Shown: piece by piece, positions 38,211 to 48,752 of the stretch
Layout: each line of letters starts with the position of its first letter
Position numbering within the stretch: the stretch's first letter is position 1
Assembly: GCF_018881545.1 (NCBI RefSeq)
Contig: NZ_JACVQD010000001.1
Span: 400,039 to 464,038 of the forward strand
Origin: Polynucleobacter alcilacus
Lineage (GTDB): Bacteria > Pseudomonadota > Gammaproteobacteria > Burkholderiales > Burkholderiaceae
Reading direction: 5' to 3'
Length of the DNA stretch: 64,000 bases
Notes under the pieces: generated by a model
The model's database searches: none
What the model saw: the letters and a program-made list of their open reading frames with translations, nothing else
What the model was told of the DNA's origin: nothing
Program-made: the position numbers and the translations under genes

Positions 38211-39530
38211 TCACAGACTAGCGCGACGGAAGTCGGCTAAGAGTTGGGCAATGTAGACAGTGAAACGCGTAGCCAATGCACCATCAATAACGCGGTGATC
38301 TGCAGAGAGTGAGAGAGGGCACAGGAGACGTGGAACAAATTGTTTACCATCCCATACGGGTTTCATCGCCGCTTTACTTACCCCTAAGATGGCAACCTCT
38401 GGAGCATTCACGATCGGTGAGAAATAGGTGCCACCGATGCCGCCTAAGGAAGAAATCGTGAAGCTTGCGCCTTGCATTTGGTCTGGCTTTAATTTGCCCT
38501 CACGCGCAAGCGCTGCTAACTCCGAAGTTTCCTGGGCAAGCTCAAAGATACCCTTCTTATCGGCATGTTTAATCACTGGCACTACCAAACCTGTCGGGGT
38601 ATCGGCAGCAAATCCAATATTGAAATATTTCTTGAGAATCAAATCATCGCCATCGAGTGAGCTATTAAACTCTGGGTATTTTTTCAGAGCAGCTACAGCC
38701 GCCTTCATCAAGAAAGCGAGCATCGTAATCTTGACGCCCTTTTTCTCATTCTCTTTATTGGTAATCACGCGGAAAGCCTCTAAATCCGTAATGTCTGCAT
38801 CTTCGTGATAAGTCACGGCAGGAATCATGACCCAGTTGCGAGCCAAGTTTGCTGCAGTGAGTTTCTTAATCCGGTTCAGTGGCTGACGTTCAATCTCACC
38901 AAACTTTGTGAAATCCACTTGCGGCCAAGGAATCAAATTGAGGCCACCCAAACTACCGCCACTAGATGCATTGGCAGGATTACCAGCGCCGGCACTCATG
39001 GCCGCTTTGACAAAAGCTTGCACATCTTCTTGAGTAATCCGGTCTTTGGGACCAGAGCCCTTCACTTGCGTAATTGTTACGCCAAGCTCGCGAGCAAATT
39101 TACGCACTGATGGACTTGCATGGCTTACCACTGAATCCACTGGTGGCAATGTATTGCTGATGGGAGGCGGTGCTGGTGCGCGCACAATCGGAGGTTCAAC
39201 GGCAACAGGCTTGGCAGCTGCAGGCGCTGTTGCTAGCGCTACTGCAGGGCTTACCTGAACAGGAGCAGCTGTACTAGTGGCACTAGCGGCAGCTTCTTCT
39301 AAGGTAATCACCACGGAGCCTTCAGATAGGCTGTCACCAATCTTCACTTTGACCTCCTTCACAACACCGGAGTGTGATGAAGGAACATCCATGGTGGCTT
39401 TATCGGATTCGAGAACAACAATCGATTGTTCTTTCTCAACCTGATCGCCGGCTTTTACCAAGACTTCGATCACAGGCACATCTTTGTAATCTCCAATATC
39501 CGGGACTTTGATTTCGATTATTTGACTCAT
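38211..39530 (-). CDS. aceF: Dihydrolipoyllysine-residue acetyltransferase (E2 of pyruvate dehydrogenase)
   Basis: Core of the PDH complex that transfers acetyl from lipoate to CoA. One lipoyl domain (lipoyl K44 in ESDKATMDVP), an Ala/Pro-rich linker (about 84-130), a peripheral-subunit-binding domain (SPSVRKFARELGVTITQVKGSG) and the catalytic domain ending in ADHRVIDGA with catalytic His and Asp. 439 aa: only one lipoyl domain, where E. coli has three. The second lipoyl domain of the complex is on LpdA. Confidence 0.96.
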   Translation of the reverse strand: MSQIIEIKVPDIGDYKDVPVIEVLVKAGDQVEKEQSIVVLESDKATMDVPSSHSGVVKEVKVKIGDSLSEGSVVITLEEAAASATSTAAPVQVSPAVALATAPAAAKPVAVEPPIVRAPAPPPISNTLPPVDSVVSHASPSVRKFARELGVTITQVKGSGPKDRITQEDVQAFVKAAMSAGAGNPANASSGGSLGGLNLIPWPQVDFTKFGEIERQPLNRIKKLTAANLARNWVMIPAVTYHEDADITDLEAFRVITNKENEKKGVKITMLAFLMKAAVAALKKYPEFNSSLDGDDLILKKYFNIGFAADTPTGLVVPVIKHADKKGIFELAQETSELAALAREGKLKPDQMQGASFTISSLGGIGGTYFSPIVNAPEVAILGVSKAAMKPVWDGKQFVPRLLCPLSLSADHRVIDGALATRFTVYIAQLLADFRRASL

Positions 39531-39545
39531 ATTATTTATCTCTTA

Positions 39546-42242
39546 TCAAACCGTCATTGGGTTTGGTTTAGTGGTATCGATGTTGTATTTCTTGATTGCT
39601 TCAGCGAGCTTTTGACGATCAAGCTGACCTGCATCAACTAAAGATCTCAATGCTGTGATGACAACCCAACGGCGATCTACCTCAAAGAAGTCACGGAGTT
39701 TTTCACGAGTATCTGAGCGACCAAAGCCATCAGTACCCAATACTTCATAGCGACGACCCAGATGCTGAATAGCTGGACGAATCTGCTCAGCAAACAAGCG
39801 AACATAATCAGTGGCAGCAATCACCGGGCCAGATGTATCTTTTAAGCATTTCTCAACATGAGAAAGAATGGGTGTTGATGTTGGATTCAAGAGATTGGCA
39901 CGATGCACTGTAGCCCAATTGCGTCCCAACTCAGTGAAACTTGGGCAACCCCATAAATCAGAAGCAACACCCCAGTCTTGATGCAAAATTTCTGCTGCTT
40001 CAATCACTTCGCGGAAGATCGTTCCTGAGCCGAGAAGTTGCACACGCAGTTTCGCATTAGCATCACCAACCGACTTCAGTTTGTACATGCCCTTGATGAT
40101 GTCATTTTCTGCACCCTTTGGCATTCCTGGATGAGCATAGTTCTCATTCATCAAAGTAATGTAGTAATACACATCCTCTTGCTCAGTCAACATGCGACGC
40201 ATACCATCCTGAATCACTACGGCTAATTCAAATGAAAATGTCGGGTCATAGCTGATGCAATTTGGAACCGCTCCACTCCAAAGGTGACTATGGCCATCCT
40301 CATGTTGGAGACCTTCGCCATTCAAGGTTGTTCTACCAGCTGTACCGCCTAAGAGGAAGCCTCGGCTGCGCATATCTCCTGCTGCCCAAGCTAAGTCACC
40401 CACGCGCTGGAAACCAAACATGGAGTAGAAGATATAAAAAGGCAGCATGGGAACACCATGCGTAGAGTAAGAAGTAGCAGCTGCAATCCAATCGCATATG
40501 CCACCAGCTTCGTTAATGCCCTCTTGCAAGATCTGCCCTGTCTTATCCTCTTTGTAGAACATCAATTGATCATGATCTTCTGGGGTATAGAGTTGACCAA
40601 GCTGACTCCAGATACCCAACTGGCGGAACATGCCTTCCATACCAAAAGTACGTGACTCATCCGGAACAATCGGCACTACGCGCTTACCTAAGACCTTGTC
40701 GCGCACAACGGTGTTGAGCATACGGACAAAAGCCATCGTGGTAGAAATCTCACGCCCTTCAGCAGTTGCTTCCAGCAAGGGAGCGAAGACATCCAAGGCG
40801 GGAACTGGCAGGCTTTCTGCCTTCGTACGGCGTTGCGGTAAATAACCACCCAACTCCTGGCGACGCGTCCTCATGTATTCCAACTCGGGACTGCCATCAG
40901 CAAACTTTACTAAAGGCATGTCATCTAACTGTTCATCTTTAACGGGAATCTCAAAGCGATCCCGGAAACGACGCACATCATCGTCATTCATCTTCTTCGC
41001 TTGGTGAGCAATATTCATCGCCTCACCAGATCCGCCCATGCCATATCCTTTAATGGTGTGCGCCAAGATCACCGTTGGCTGCTCTTGATGGTTTACGGCT
41101 GCATGGAATGCGGCATACACCTTATAGGGGTCATGGCCGCCACGATTCAGTTGCCAAATCTCATCATCACTCCAGTCATTCACCAAGGCTTTGAGCTCTG
41201 GTGTATTGAAAACGATTTCACGGATATAAGCGCCATTCTTCGATCTCATGGTTTGATATTGACCATCAACGATCTCACCAAGGCGTTGCATCAAGATGCC
41301 TTTTTTGTCGCGAGCAAATAAAGCATCCCAGTGACCACCCCACACCACTTTGATGACATTCCATCCCGCGCCGCGGAACTCGCCCTCTAACTCTTGAATA
41401 ATTTTCCCATTACCTCGTACCGGCCCATCCAAGCGTTGCAAATTACAGTTCACTACAAAAATCAGATTATCTAACTTTTCCCGGCCAGCCATACCAATTG
41501 CACCTAAGGATTCTGGCTCATCAGTTTCGCCGTCACCCAAGAATGCCCAGACTTTGCGGCCTTCATGTTTAATAAATCCACGGTCTTGCAAGTAACGCAT
41601 AAAGCGCGCTTGATAAATCGCCATGATCGGACCTAAGCCCATAGATACTGTTGGGAACTGCCAGAAATCCGGCATTAACCATGGGTGTGGGTAACTAGAA
41701 ATTCCTTTACCACCGACCTCTTGGCGGAAATTATTTAGTTGCTCATCTGACAAGCGGCCCAACATATAGGCTCTTGCGTATATCCCTGGGGCTGAGTGAC
41801 CTTGAACAAAAATCAGATCACCCCCATGTTCTGGTGAGGGTGCATGCCAGAAATGATTGAAACCGACGTCATATAAAGTGGCTGCAGACTGGAAGGAAGA
41901 AATGTGTCCGCCGACATTGGTATCTTTATTAGCGCGCAAGACCATCGCCATTGCATTCCAACGTGTATAAGAACGAATACGATGCTCTACATTTTGATCA
42001 CCAGGTAAACGCGCTTGGTTCTCAACGGGAATCGTATTAATGTAAGGAGTTTCTGCGTGGAAAGGTTGAACTACACCATTGACTCGCGCATGAGAAATTT
42101 GTTGATCGATTAAGTAGGCAGCTCTCTCAGCACCCTCATTACGAATGACGCCATCAAGGGCTTGCAACCATTCTTGGGTCTCACCTGGATCCGCATCGAG
42201 GGCATTCTGTTTACCTAAAATTTGGTCTGGAACGGCAGCCAT
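39546..42242 (-). CDS. aceE: Pyruvate dehydrogenase E1 component, homodimeric type
   Basis: Thiamine diphosphate enzyme that decarboxylates pyruvate and reductively acetylates the lipoyl groups. ThDP motif GDGETDEPESLGAIGMAGREKLDNLIFVVNCN is split by the usual spacing (GDG...NCN). HTIKGYGMGGSGEA and the C-terminal LGTDGFGRSDTREKLRDFFEVD segment mark the AceE type. 898 aa. The start is preceded by CGGAGATAAATT. First gene of the operon, divergent from the PAS kinase. Confidence 0.97.
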   Translation of the reverse strand: MAAVPDQILGKQNALDADPGETQEWLQALDGVIRNEGAERAAYLIDQQISHARVNGVVQPFHAETPYINTIPVENQARLPGDQNVEHRIRSYTRWNAMAMVLRANKDTNVGGHISSFQSAATLYDVGFNHFWHAPSPEHGGDLIFVQGHSAPGIYARAYMLGRLSDEQLNNFRQEVGGKGISSYPHPWLMPDFWQFPTVSMGLGPIMAIYQARFMRYLQDRGFIKHEGRKVWAFLGDGETDEPESLGAIGMAGREKLDNLIFVVNCNLQRLDGPVRGNGKIIQELEGEFRGAGWNVIKVVWGGHWDALFARDKKGILMQRLGEIVDGQYQTMRSKNGAYIREIVFNTPELKALVNDWSDDEIWQLNRGGHDPYKVYAAFHAAVNHQEQPTVILAHTIKGYGMGGSGEAMNIAHQAKKMNDDDVRRFRDRFEIPVKDEQLDDMPLVKFADGSPELEYMRTRRQELGGYLPQRRTKAESLPVPALDVFAPLLEATAEGREISTTMAFVRMLNTVVRDKVLGKRVVPIVPDESRTFGMEGMFRQLGIWSQLGQLYTPEDHDQLMFYKEDKTGQILQEGINEAGGICDWIAAATSYSTHGVPMLPFYIFYSMFGFQRVGDLAWAAGDMRSRGFLLGGTAGRTTLNGEGLQHEDGHSHLWSGAVPNCISYDPTFSFELAVVIQDGMRRMLTEQEDVYYYITLMNENYAHPGMPKGAENDIIKGMYKLKSVGDANAKLRVQLLGSGTIFREVIEAAEILHQDWGVASDLWGCPSFTELGRNWATVHRANLLNPTSTPILSHVEKCLKDTSGPVIAATDYVRLFAEQIRPAIQHLGRRYEVLGTDGFGRSDTREKLRDFFEVDRRWVVITALRSLVDAGQLDRQKLAEAIKKYNIDTTKPNPMTV

Positions 42243-42293
42243 AATTTATCTCCGATATATAAATCATTATTAGTAATTAACTTTATAGGCAAT

Positions 42294-42322
42294 ATTCTAG
42301 GAAGGTATATGAGTGTAAACAA
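42294..42322 (-). promoter_or_regulatory. Promoter candidate for aceE
   Basis: On the minus strand TTGTTT (42317-42322), a 17-base spacer and TAGAAT (42294-42299) form a reasonable sigma-70 promoter about 50 bases before the aceE start. Two related AT-rich elements lie directly upstream (42326-42343 and 42345-42363), suggesting an activator or repressor site. Confidence 0.5.
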
Positions 42323-42325
42323 GCA

Positions 42326-42363
42326 ATTTTCCACATAATGATAGTATTTCTCATAATATGATA
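42326..42363 (-). repeat. Two imperfect direct repeats upstream of the aceE promoter
   Basis: Reading the minus strand, TATCATATTATGAGAAATA (42345-42363) and TATCATTATGTGGAAAAT (42326-42343) are similar and start about 20 bases apart, two helical turns. They sit between the aceE promoter candidate and the kinase gene and may be tandem protein-binding sites. Confidence 0.45.
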
Positions 42364-42446
42364 TTTTATTGCAATGCAAGATTTACAAACTAGGGCGTCG
42401 AAATATGGAATTTCTGGGCTTTAATAGGGCAAAATGACCCTCATTC

Positions 42447-44963
42447 ATGAAATTTTCAGCTTTATCTAGCCTACTCCTCAGCCCATTCAAATGGCTCCGA
42501 AAAATACGGGGATTTAGACTCGTATACACACCCTTACTAGCAATTGTTCTATTTACATCCGTTATGGGTGTCATCTTAGGCACGCTGCATTTGCAGGAAA
42601 AGACTCAACAAGAGTCTGCTCTATTCAGAGAGTTGTCTTTTGCTAAGCAGCGCATCCAATTGCGATTTGTGAATAATTTTGATGCACTGACCACAATCAA
42701 CCGTGAAATTGTCGCCAGTGAAGAGCAAGTCAAGCTAAAACAAATCGCCTATGAACAAGCTAATGACCTGGTCTTTAATAATCATGAATTCATCAAAATT
42801 ATTGCGTTAAATGAAAAAAGCCAAGTCCAATGGACGGCACCCCCGCACGATCCCAAAGCAGACTCCCCCCGGAAAAATCCAAACGAACAGCTGATCAATG
42901 TTGGGCTTGCCGGCGCGATTGAATTAAGTCGCACTACGAGTCGAGCAGCATTTAGTCCGTTCATTTCCTTAAATACGTCAGAAGATGATCCTCTAGCAAA
43001 TGAAAGAAAGGTAGTTTTCTGGCAAGTGGTGCCCAATATTGCTGGCGGAGAAATTGTTGGCTACTTGGCAGCCCTGTATACCGCCCAAGGAGTCTTAGAG
43101 GTAATACCAGCAGAGCTCAAAGCCCATTACCGCTTCACACTCTTAACCGATAATGAAAAAGTACTCGCCATCTCTTCAGATCGGGGCATGCCCAAGCGGG
43201 CATTTAGTAATCAGACTAGCCTGGACATCGGTGTGCTCAGCCCAAACCTCACGCTGCAGATAGATACCTACCCACCCCCTACCAATCTGACTTTCCGCAT
43301 GTTGATTGGGGTGGTAATTGGTTTATGTGCTTTCGTCGTCTGGAGCTTATGGTCTGTTTTAAGGCAGATGCAAGTACGTCAAGAAGCAGAGGCCAATCTG
43401 CGTACCGAAACCAGCTTTAGAAATGCCATGGAAAATTCCACGCCTATTGGGATTCGGGCACATGACATGCAAAAACGCATTACTTATGTGAATCGAGCGT
43501 TTTGCGACATGACTGGCTGGTCTCCTAAAGAACTGATTGGTCTCTCACCGCCTTTTCCATTCTGGCCTGATGACAGGCGAGAGGAGCTTGGAGAAAAGAT
43601 GAATCGGGCCCTGAAGTCAGAGATCGTATCCAAAGCAGGAATTGAGGGGGCCATTTTGCGCCGTGACGGTACCCTCATACAAACTCGTACCTTTATCGCT
43701 CCACTGATTGATGAAAAAGGCAGGCAAACTGGCTGGGTCACTTCATTAATTGATATCTCAGAGCCGAAAAAAATTCGCGAGGAATTAGCCGCCTCTCAAG
43801 AGCGCTTCATTACTGTTCTTGAAGGCTTGGACGCCGCAGTGTCAGTAGTAGACCTTGAAACGGATGAGCTGTTGTTTGCCAATCGTTTCTATCGTGAGAA
43901 CTTTGGTAATGATTCAAAAGGTCACTTCAGATTAGCTGGAGACAGCAATAACATCGAGACCTTGCATGATATTGCGGAAGATCTTCATGAATCACCGCCG
44001 GGGATTCCGACCTCTTTCTTGTATCAAGAATCTGAATCAGAAGAAATTCAGCTTGACGATATCAATCAATGGTACGAGGTTCGCCGTCGTTTTATCCCCT
44101 GGGTAGATGGCCATCTTGCGCAATTGTTAATTGCCACTGATATTACGATGCGTAAAGAGGCTGATGAATTGGCCCGCCAACAAGAAGAACGCATGCAATT
44201 TACAAGTCGTCTGACGACGATGGGTGAAATGGCCTCTTCGCTAGCACACGAATTAAATCAACCACTCTCCGCAATCTCGAATTACTGCATGGGCGTTGCC
44301 AAGCGCCTCGATGGTCATATTGATCCCGCCCTCAATAAAGAAATTCTTCCTGCGCTGGAAAAAGCATCCGAACAAGCCCACCGCGCTGCTACCATCATTC
44401 AACGGATTAGAGGATTTGTGAAGCGTAGTGAGCCACAACGCAAATCCATTTGTATCACCGAGATCATTAATGATGCTGTTGGTCTTGTCGAAATTGAGGC
44501 TGATCGACATCGCTTAAGTATTAGCTCTGATCTGGCAGAAAATCTGCCAGAGGTCAACATAGACCCCGTTCTCATTTTGCAGGTTTTGGTAAATTTACTG
44601 AAAAATGCCCTTGATAGTGTGCGCGAGGCCTACCCCCTTTCTTCGCGCTGGTCAGCCCCACCGGTCAAAATTAGTGCAGATCTGGATACCAGCACCTTCC
44701 CGGCAATGCTCCGAATTCGGTTAAGGGATGCTGGGGGCGGCATTCCAGATACCGTCATTGAACGCATGTTTGAGCCATTTTTCAGTACCAAATCGGATGG
44801 AATGGGTATGGGACTCAATATTTGCCGTTCCGTCATCGAATCCCACCACGGCCGACTATGGGCCTCCAATATCATGGACGCAGAACAGACCAAGCTGACG
44901 GGCTGCACCTTTACAATACTCTTACCCCTAGAATCTCCGGATTCCAAGGAACAAGTTGAATAG
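42447..44963 (+). CDS. Membrane-bound PAS sensor histidine kinase
   Basis: 838 aa. Two transmembrane helices (about 26-48 and 284-306) enclose a periplasmic sensor region of about 235 residues. Two PAS domains follow (about 320-440 and 450-570), then a HisKA domain with phospho-histidine H601 in LAHELNQPLSAISNYC and a HATPase domain (LKNALDSV, FEPFFSTKSDGMGMGLNICRSVIE). The architecture resembles DctS/FixL-type kinases that pair with FixJ-like regulators, which is what lies 27-33 bases downstream. Divergent from aceE, so a carbon or carboxylate signal is plausible but unproven. Confidence 0.9.
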   Translation: MKFSALSSLLLSPFKWLRKIRGFRLVYTPLLAIVLFTSVMGVILGTLHLQEKTQQESALFRELSFAKQRIQLRFVNNFDALTTINREIVASEEQVKLKQIAYEQANDLVFNNHEFIKIIALNEKSQVQWTAPPHDPKADSPRKNPNEQLINVGLAGAIELSRTTSRAAFSPFISLNTSEDDPLANERKVVFWQVVPNIAGGEIVGYLAALYTAQGVLEVIPAELKAHYRFTLLTDNEKVLAISSDRGMPKRAFSNQTSLDIGVLSPNLTLQIDTYPPPTNLTFRMLIGVVIGLCAFVVWSLWSVLRQMQVRQEAEANLRTETSFRNAMENSTPIGIRAHDMQKRITYVNRAFCDMTGWSPKELIGLSPPFPFWPDDRREELGEKMNRALKSEIVSKAGIEGAILRRDGTLIQTRTFIAPLIDEKGRQTGWVTSLIDISEPKKIREELAASQERFITVLEGLDAAVSVVDLETDELLFANRFYRENFGNDSKGHFRLAGDSNNIETLHDIAEDLHESPPGIPTSFLYQESESEEIQLDDINQWYEVRRRFIPWVDGHLAQLLIATDITMRKEADELARQQEERMQFTSRLTTMGEMASSLAHELNQPLSAISNYCMGVAKRLDGHIDPALNKEILPALEKASEQAHRAATIIQRIRGFVKRSEPQRKSICITEIINDAVGLVEIEADRHRLSISSDLAENLPEVNIDPVLILQVLVNLLKNALDSVREAYPLSSRWSAPPVKISADLDTSTFPAMLRIRLRDAGGGIPDTVIERMFEPFFSTKSDGMGMGLNICRSVIESHHGRLWASNIMDAEQTKLTGCTFTILLPLESPDSKEQVE

Positions 44964-44996
44964 CTGCATTTTTAGAATTACCAACAGAGATTGAAT

Positions 44997-45644
44997 ATGA
45001 ACTTAAGCACAGCAGCAAAACCTAACCATGCCGAAGTTGTTTATGTCGTTGATGACGATGAAGCAGTTCGTGACTCTCTTACTTGGCTTTTAGAAAGCAA
45101 TGGTTATGTTGTGCGCTGTCATGCCAGCGCTGAACGCTTCTTGCAATCTTTACAAAGCACAGATAAGTCAACTATCTCCTGCGCCATTTTGGATGTGCGC
45201 ATGCCGGGAATGTCAGGGCTAGAGTTACAAGAGCGTTTAATTAATGAAAATTCACCGATGCCCGTTGCGTTTATTACTGGTCATGGTGATGTCTCGATGG
45301 CAGTCTCCACGATGAAACGCGGTGCAGTCGACTTTATTGAGAAGCCTTTTAAAGAAAATGATCTTTGCAGCTTAGTAGATCGCATGTTTGCTAAAGCACG
45401 GATTGATTACACACAGGCTAGCCAAAGAAAAATTACCCAGAGTTTGCTGAGTAAACTCACTGGTCGTGAACGTCAAGTATTAGAAAGAATTGTTGCTGGT
45501 CGTTTGAATAAACAGATTGCTGACGATCTTGGCATTTCGATTAAGACTGTTGAAGCCCATCGCGCTAACATTATGGAAAAGCTCAACGTCAATACTGTTG
45601 CTGACCTGCTTCGCCTAGCCTTATCTGACCCGCAGCCTAATTAA
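44997..45644 (+). CDS. FixJ/NarL-type response regulator
   Basis: N-terminal receiver with acidic pocket D20/D21 and phospho-acceptor D66 in CAILDVRMPGMSG, then a C-terminal LuxR-type helix-turn-helix (LTGRERQVLERIVAGRLNKQIADDLGISIKTVEAHR). 215 aa from ATG 44997; a TTG six bases earlier is also in frame. It is surely the partner of the kinase just upstream. The adjacent aceE promoter with tandem elements is the nearest candidate target. Confidence 0.93.
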   Translation: MNLSTAAKPNHAEVVYVVDDDEAVRDSLTWLLESNGYVVRCHASAERFLQSLQSTDKSTISCAILDVRMPGMSGLELQERLINENSPMPVAFITGHGDVSMAVSTMKRGAVDFIEKPFKENDLCSLVDRMFAKARIDYTQASQRKITQSLLSKLTGRERQVLERIVAGRLNKQIADDLGISIKTVEAHRANIMEKLNVNTVADLLRLALSDPQPN

Positions 45645-45674
45645 CCCGTAGTTAACCCAATTAATACACTTGCA

Positions 45675-46529
45675 ATGCCTGCCCAATTACTAGACGGTAA
45701 CGCGCTCTCTAAAAAACTTCGTGCTGAGATTGCAGCCCGAGGTGCGATTGTGACTGCGAAAGGGGTTCGACCCGGATTAGCAGTCATCGTGGTTGGTGAA
45801 AATCCCGCCAGTCAAGTGTATGTTCGCAATAAAGTCAAAGCGTGTGAGGATGTGGGCTTTCATTCTGTATTAGAGCGCTACTCTGCTGAACTTGGCGAAG
45901 AAGAGTTGCTTGCTCGTATCGCCACCCTAAATGCAGACCCATCTATTCATGGCATCTTGGTGCAGCTACCCCTGCCAGAACAGATTGCTGCTGAGCGTGT
46001 GCTCGAAGCGATTGCCCCTGAAAAAGATGTAGATGGCTTTCACATTGCCAATGCTGGTGCATTAATGGTTGGCCATCCCGAATTCAAGCCATGCACACCT
46101 TATGGCTGCATGAAGATGCTAGAGAGTATTGATTACCCTATTCGTGGTGCTCGTGCCGTAATTGTTGGCGCCTCCAATATTGTGGGCAAGCCAATGGCCA
46201 TGCTTCTACTGCAAGCGGGCGCAACCGTCACGATTTGCAATAGCAAAACCCGAGATTTGGCGCATCACACCAAAGATGCCGATATTTTGGTGGTAGCAAC
46301 CGGCAAAGCCAAAATGATTTCTGGTGATATGGTTAAAAACGGCGCGGTCGTAATTGACGTTGGGATTAATCGTCTACCGGATGGCAAACTTTGTGGTGAT
46401 GTGGATTTTGATGCCGCTAAATATGTCGCTGGCTGGATTACTCCAGTTCCTGGTGGTGTTGGACCCATGACAATTACCATGTTGCTCATGAATACCCTGG
46501 AAGCAGCAGAAAAAGCAGCTAAGCATTAG
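45675..46529 (+). CDS. folD: Bifunctional methylenetetrahydrofolate dehydrogenase / methenyl-THF cyclohydrolase
   Basis: Interconverts 5,10-methylene-THF and 10-formyl-THF. Signatures: [13 protein letters not shown] with the catalytic lysine region, [41 protein letters not shown] and the C-terminal [16 protein letters not shown]. 284 aa. It is 30 bases after the response regulator and 19 bases before prlC. Confidence 0.97.
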   Translation: MPAQLLDGNALSKKLRAEIAARGAIVTAKGVRPGLAVIVVGENPASQVYVRNKVKACEDVGFHSVLERYSAELGEEELLARIATLNADPSIHGILVQLPLPEQIAAERVLEAIAPEKDVDGFHIANAGALMVGHPEFKPCTPYGCMKMLESIDYPIRGARAVIVGASNIVGKPMAMLLLQAGATVTICNSKTRDLAHHTKDADILVVATGKAKMISGDMVKNGAVVIDVGINRLPDGKLCGDVDFDAAKYVAGWITPVPGGVGPMTITMLLMNTLEAAEKAAKH

Positions 46530-46548
46530 ATCCATTAAGCTAGAGGTT

Positions 46549-48672
46549 ATGACTACATCCCTCTTTGCCCTACCCCCTGCATTACAAAACAACCCCCTCC
46601 TGACTTTTGGTCGCGGTATTGCTGCTTACTCTGAAATAAAGCCTGAGCATATTGCCCCAGCTATTCAGTTTCTACTCAAGCATGCGCAAGATGCTGTGGA
46701 TACAGCAACAAATCCCAATACACCTTCGAGCTGGGATCAGCTTGCCGAACCTTTGGAAGATGCAACAGAGTCTCTAGGCAGGTCCTGGGGTGTGATCTCT
46801 CACCTCAATAGCGTTGCGGATACCCCAGAGTTGCGAGCCGCCTACGGCGAGATGTTGCCTGAAGTAACTGCGTTCTTTTCTAGCCTTGGACAAAACTTAG
46901 CGCTCTATCAAAAGTTTAAGGAACTGAACAATAGTGTTGCGTTTGGAAAACTCAATCGCGCACAGCAAAAAGTGATTGAAAACTCCCTACGAGATTTTCG
47001 TTTGGGCGGTGCTGAATTAAGTGATGCTGACAAACCACGCTTTGCACAAATTCAGGATGAGCAAGCCACCTTGGGTAAAGCATTTTCAGATCATGTCTTA
47101 GATGCTACTGATGGATTTGTACATCTGATTACGCAGGAATCTGAGCTAGTAGGCTTGCCTGAGGATGCCATAGCGGCAGCTGCAGATACCGCCAAGCAGA
47201 AAGACCTCCAAGGTTGGGCATTTACTCTGCACTTCCCTTCTTATTACCCAGTCATGCAGTACTCCGAGAATCGTGCCTTGCGCCGCTTGCTGTATGAAGC
47301 CTACGTGACTCGCGCATCAGAATTAGCACCGCAATACGCCCACGGCAATATTGCTTGGGATAACACCCAGAATATGTTGGACCAATTACAACTTCGCGAT
47401 GAAGAGGCTCGTATGTTGGGCTTCGCTAATTTTGCAGCCTTAAGTTTAGCACCCAAAATGGCAGATAACGTAGAGGAAGTTGATCGCTTCTTGAGTCACT
47501 TTGCTATCAAAGCCAAACCATTTGCCAAAAAGGATTGGATTGAGCTGTGTGCATTTGCAAAATCAGAATTGGGACTGGTAGATGGCCTAGAACCCTGGGA
47601 TGTCGCTTTTGCCTCTGAAAGATTAAAACAAGAACGCTATTCATTTTCAGAAAATGAACTCAAGCAATACTTCCCTTTACCCAAAGTACTGGATGGTTTA
47701 TTTCAAGTGATCCAGACCCTGTTTGGCGTCAAAATTGCAGCTGCAGATTTGCCAAGCTGGCATGCTGACGTGCAATCATTTTCAGTTAGTAATACCCAAG
47801 GTAATATCGTCGCGTATTTTTATTTAGACCCTTACGCCCGCCCTGGCAAACGGGGAGGCGCATGGATGGATGATGCCCGCGGTCGGAGAGTGCTCTCTAA
47901 TGGAGAGATCCAAGTGCCAGTAGCTTATCTGGTGTGTAACTTTGCACCTCCAGTAAAAGTAGACGGAGTATTGCGTCAACCGACGATTACTCATGATGAT
48001 GTCATCACCCTCTTCCACGAGAGCGGCCATGGTTTGCATCACCTCCTTACACAAGTAGACGCCTTGGGTGTCTCTGGTATTAATGGTGTTGAATGGGATG
48101 CTGTGGAATTACCAAGTCAGTTTATGGAAAACTTCTGCTGGGAATGGGAAGTGCTCGAGAAAATGACTGCCCATGTAGAAACTGGTAAGCCCTTGCCACG
48201 CGAATTATTTGAAAAGATGCTTGCTGCCAAGAATTTCCAAAATGGGTATATGACATTACGCCAAATAGTGATGTCTTTAACAGATTGGAGATTGCATTCC
48301 CACTTTAAAGCAAGGGATGCAAAGGGTCATGCTGTTTTGGATGTTTCCAGAAAGATTGCTGATGAATTTAATGTCATTCCTCAGCCCGAGATCTCTCGCT
48401 GGATTAATACCTTCAGTCATATCTTTGCCGGTGGTTATGCCGCCGGTTATTACAGCTATAAGTGGGCAGAAGTTCTCTCTGCGGATGCCTACTCCGCATT
48501 TGAAGAAGCTGCAAAGTTAACTGGCAGCGTACTAGATGCCAAAACCGGTCAGCGTTACCGTGAAGAAATCCTCGAAGTCGGAGGCAGTCGTCCTGCGGCA
48601 GAATCCTTCAAAGCCTTCCGGGGAAGAGAGCCCAGCATTGATGCGCTATTGCGTCACGGTGGCCTTGCTTAA
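46549..48672 (+). CDS. prlC: Oligopeptidase A (M3 family zinc metallopeptidase)
   Basis: Cytoplasmic zinc peptidase that degrades oligopeptides, including cleaved signal peptides. The zinc motif HESGH is at 490-494 (FHESGHGLHHLLT), with the downstream glutamate in GVEWDAVELPSQFMENF. 707 aa, slightly longer than E. coli OpdA (680). Follows folD in the same orientation. Confidence 0.95.
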   Translation: MTTSLFALPPALQNNPLLTFGRGIAAYSEIKPEHIAPAIQFLLKHAQDAVDTATNPNTPSSWDQLAEPLEDATESLGRSWGVISHLNSVADTPELRAAYGEMLPEVTAFFSSLGQNLALYQKFKELNNSVAFGKLNRAQQKVIENSLRDFRLGGAELSDADKPRFAQIQDEQATLGKAFSDHVLDATDGFVHLITQESELVGLPEDAIAAAADTAKQKDLQGWAFTLHFPSYYPVMQYSENRALRRLLYEAYVTRASELAPQYAHGNIAWDNTQNMLDQLQLRDEEARMLGFANFAALSLAPKMADNVEEVDRFLSHFAIKAKPFAKKDWIELCAFAKSELGLVDGLEPWDVAFASERLKQERYSFSENELKQYFPLPKVLDGLFQVIQTLFGVKIAAADLPSWHADVQSFSVSNTQGNIVAYFYLDPYARPGKRGGAWMDDARGRRVLSNGEIQVPVAYLVCNFAPPVKVDGVLRQPTITHDDVITLFHESGHGLHHLLTQVDALGVSGINGVEWDAVELPSQFMENFCWEWEVLEKMTAHVETGKPLPRELFEKMLAAKNFQNGYMTLRQIVMSLTDWRLHSHFKARDAKGHAVLDVSRKIADEFNVIPQPEISRWINTFSHIFAGGYAAGYYSYKWAEVLSADAYSAFEEAAKLTGSVLDAKTGQRYREEILEVGGSRPAAESFKAFRGREPSIDALLRHGGLA

Positions 48673-48752
48673 GTGATCCACAACTACGCAGTCCTACCAA
48701 GCCGAAGGTTGCTAAGCGCTGATTCGCTCTCATCATCAAAGCCGAAGAAATC

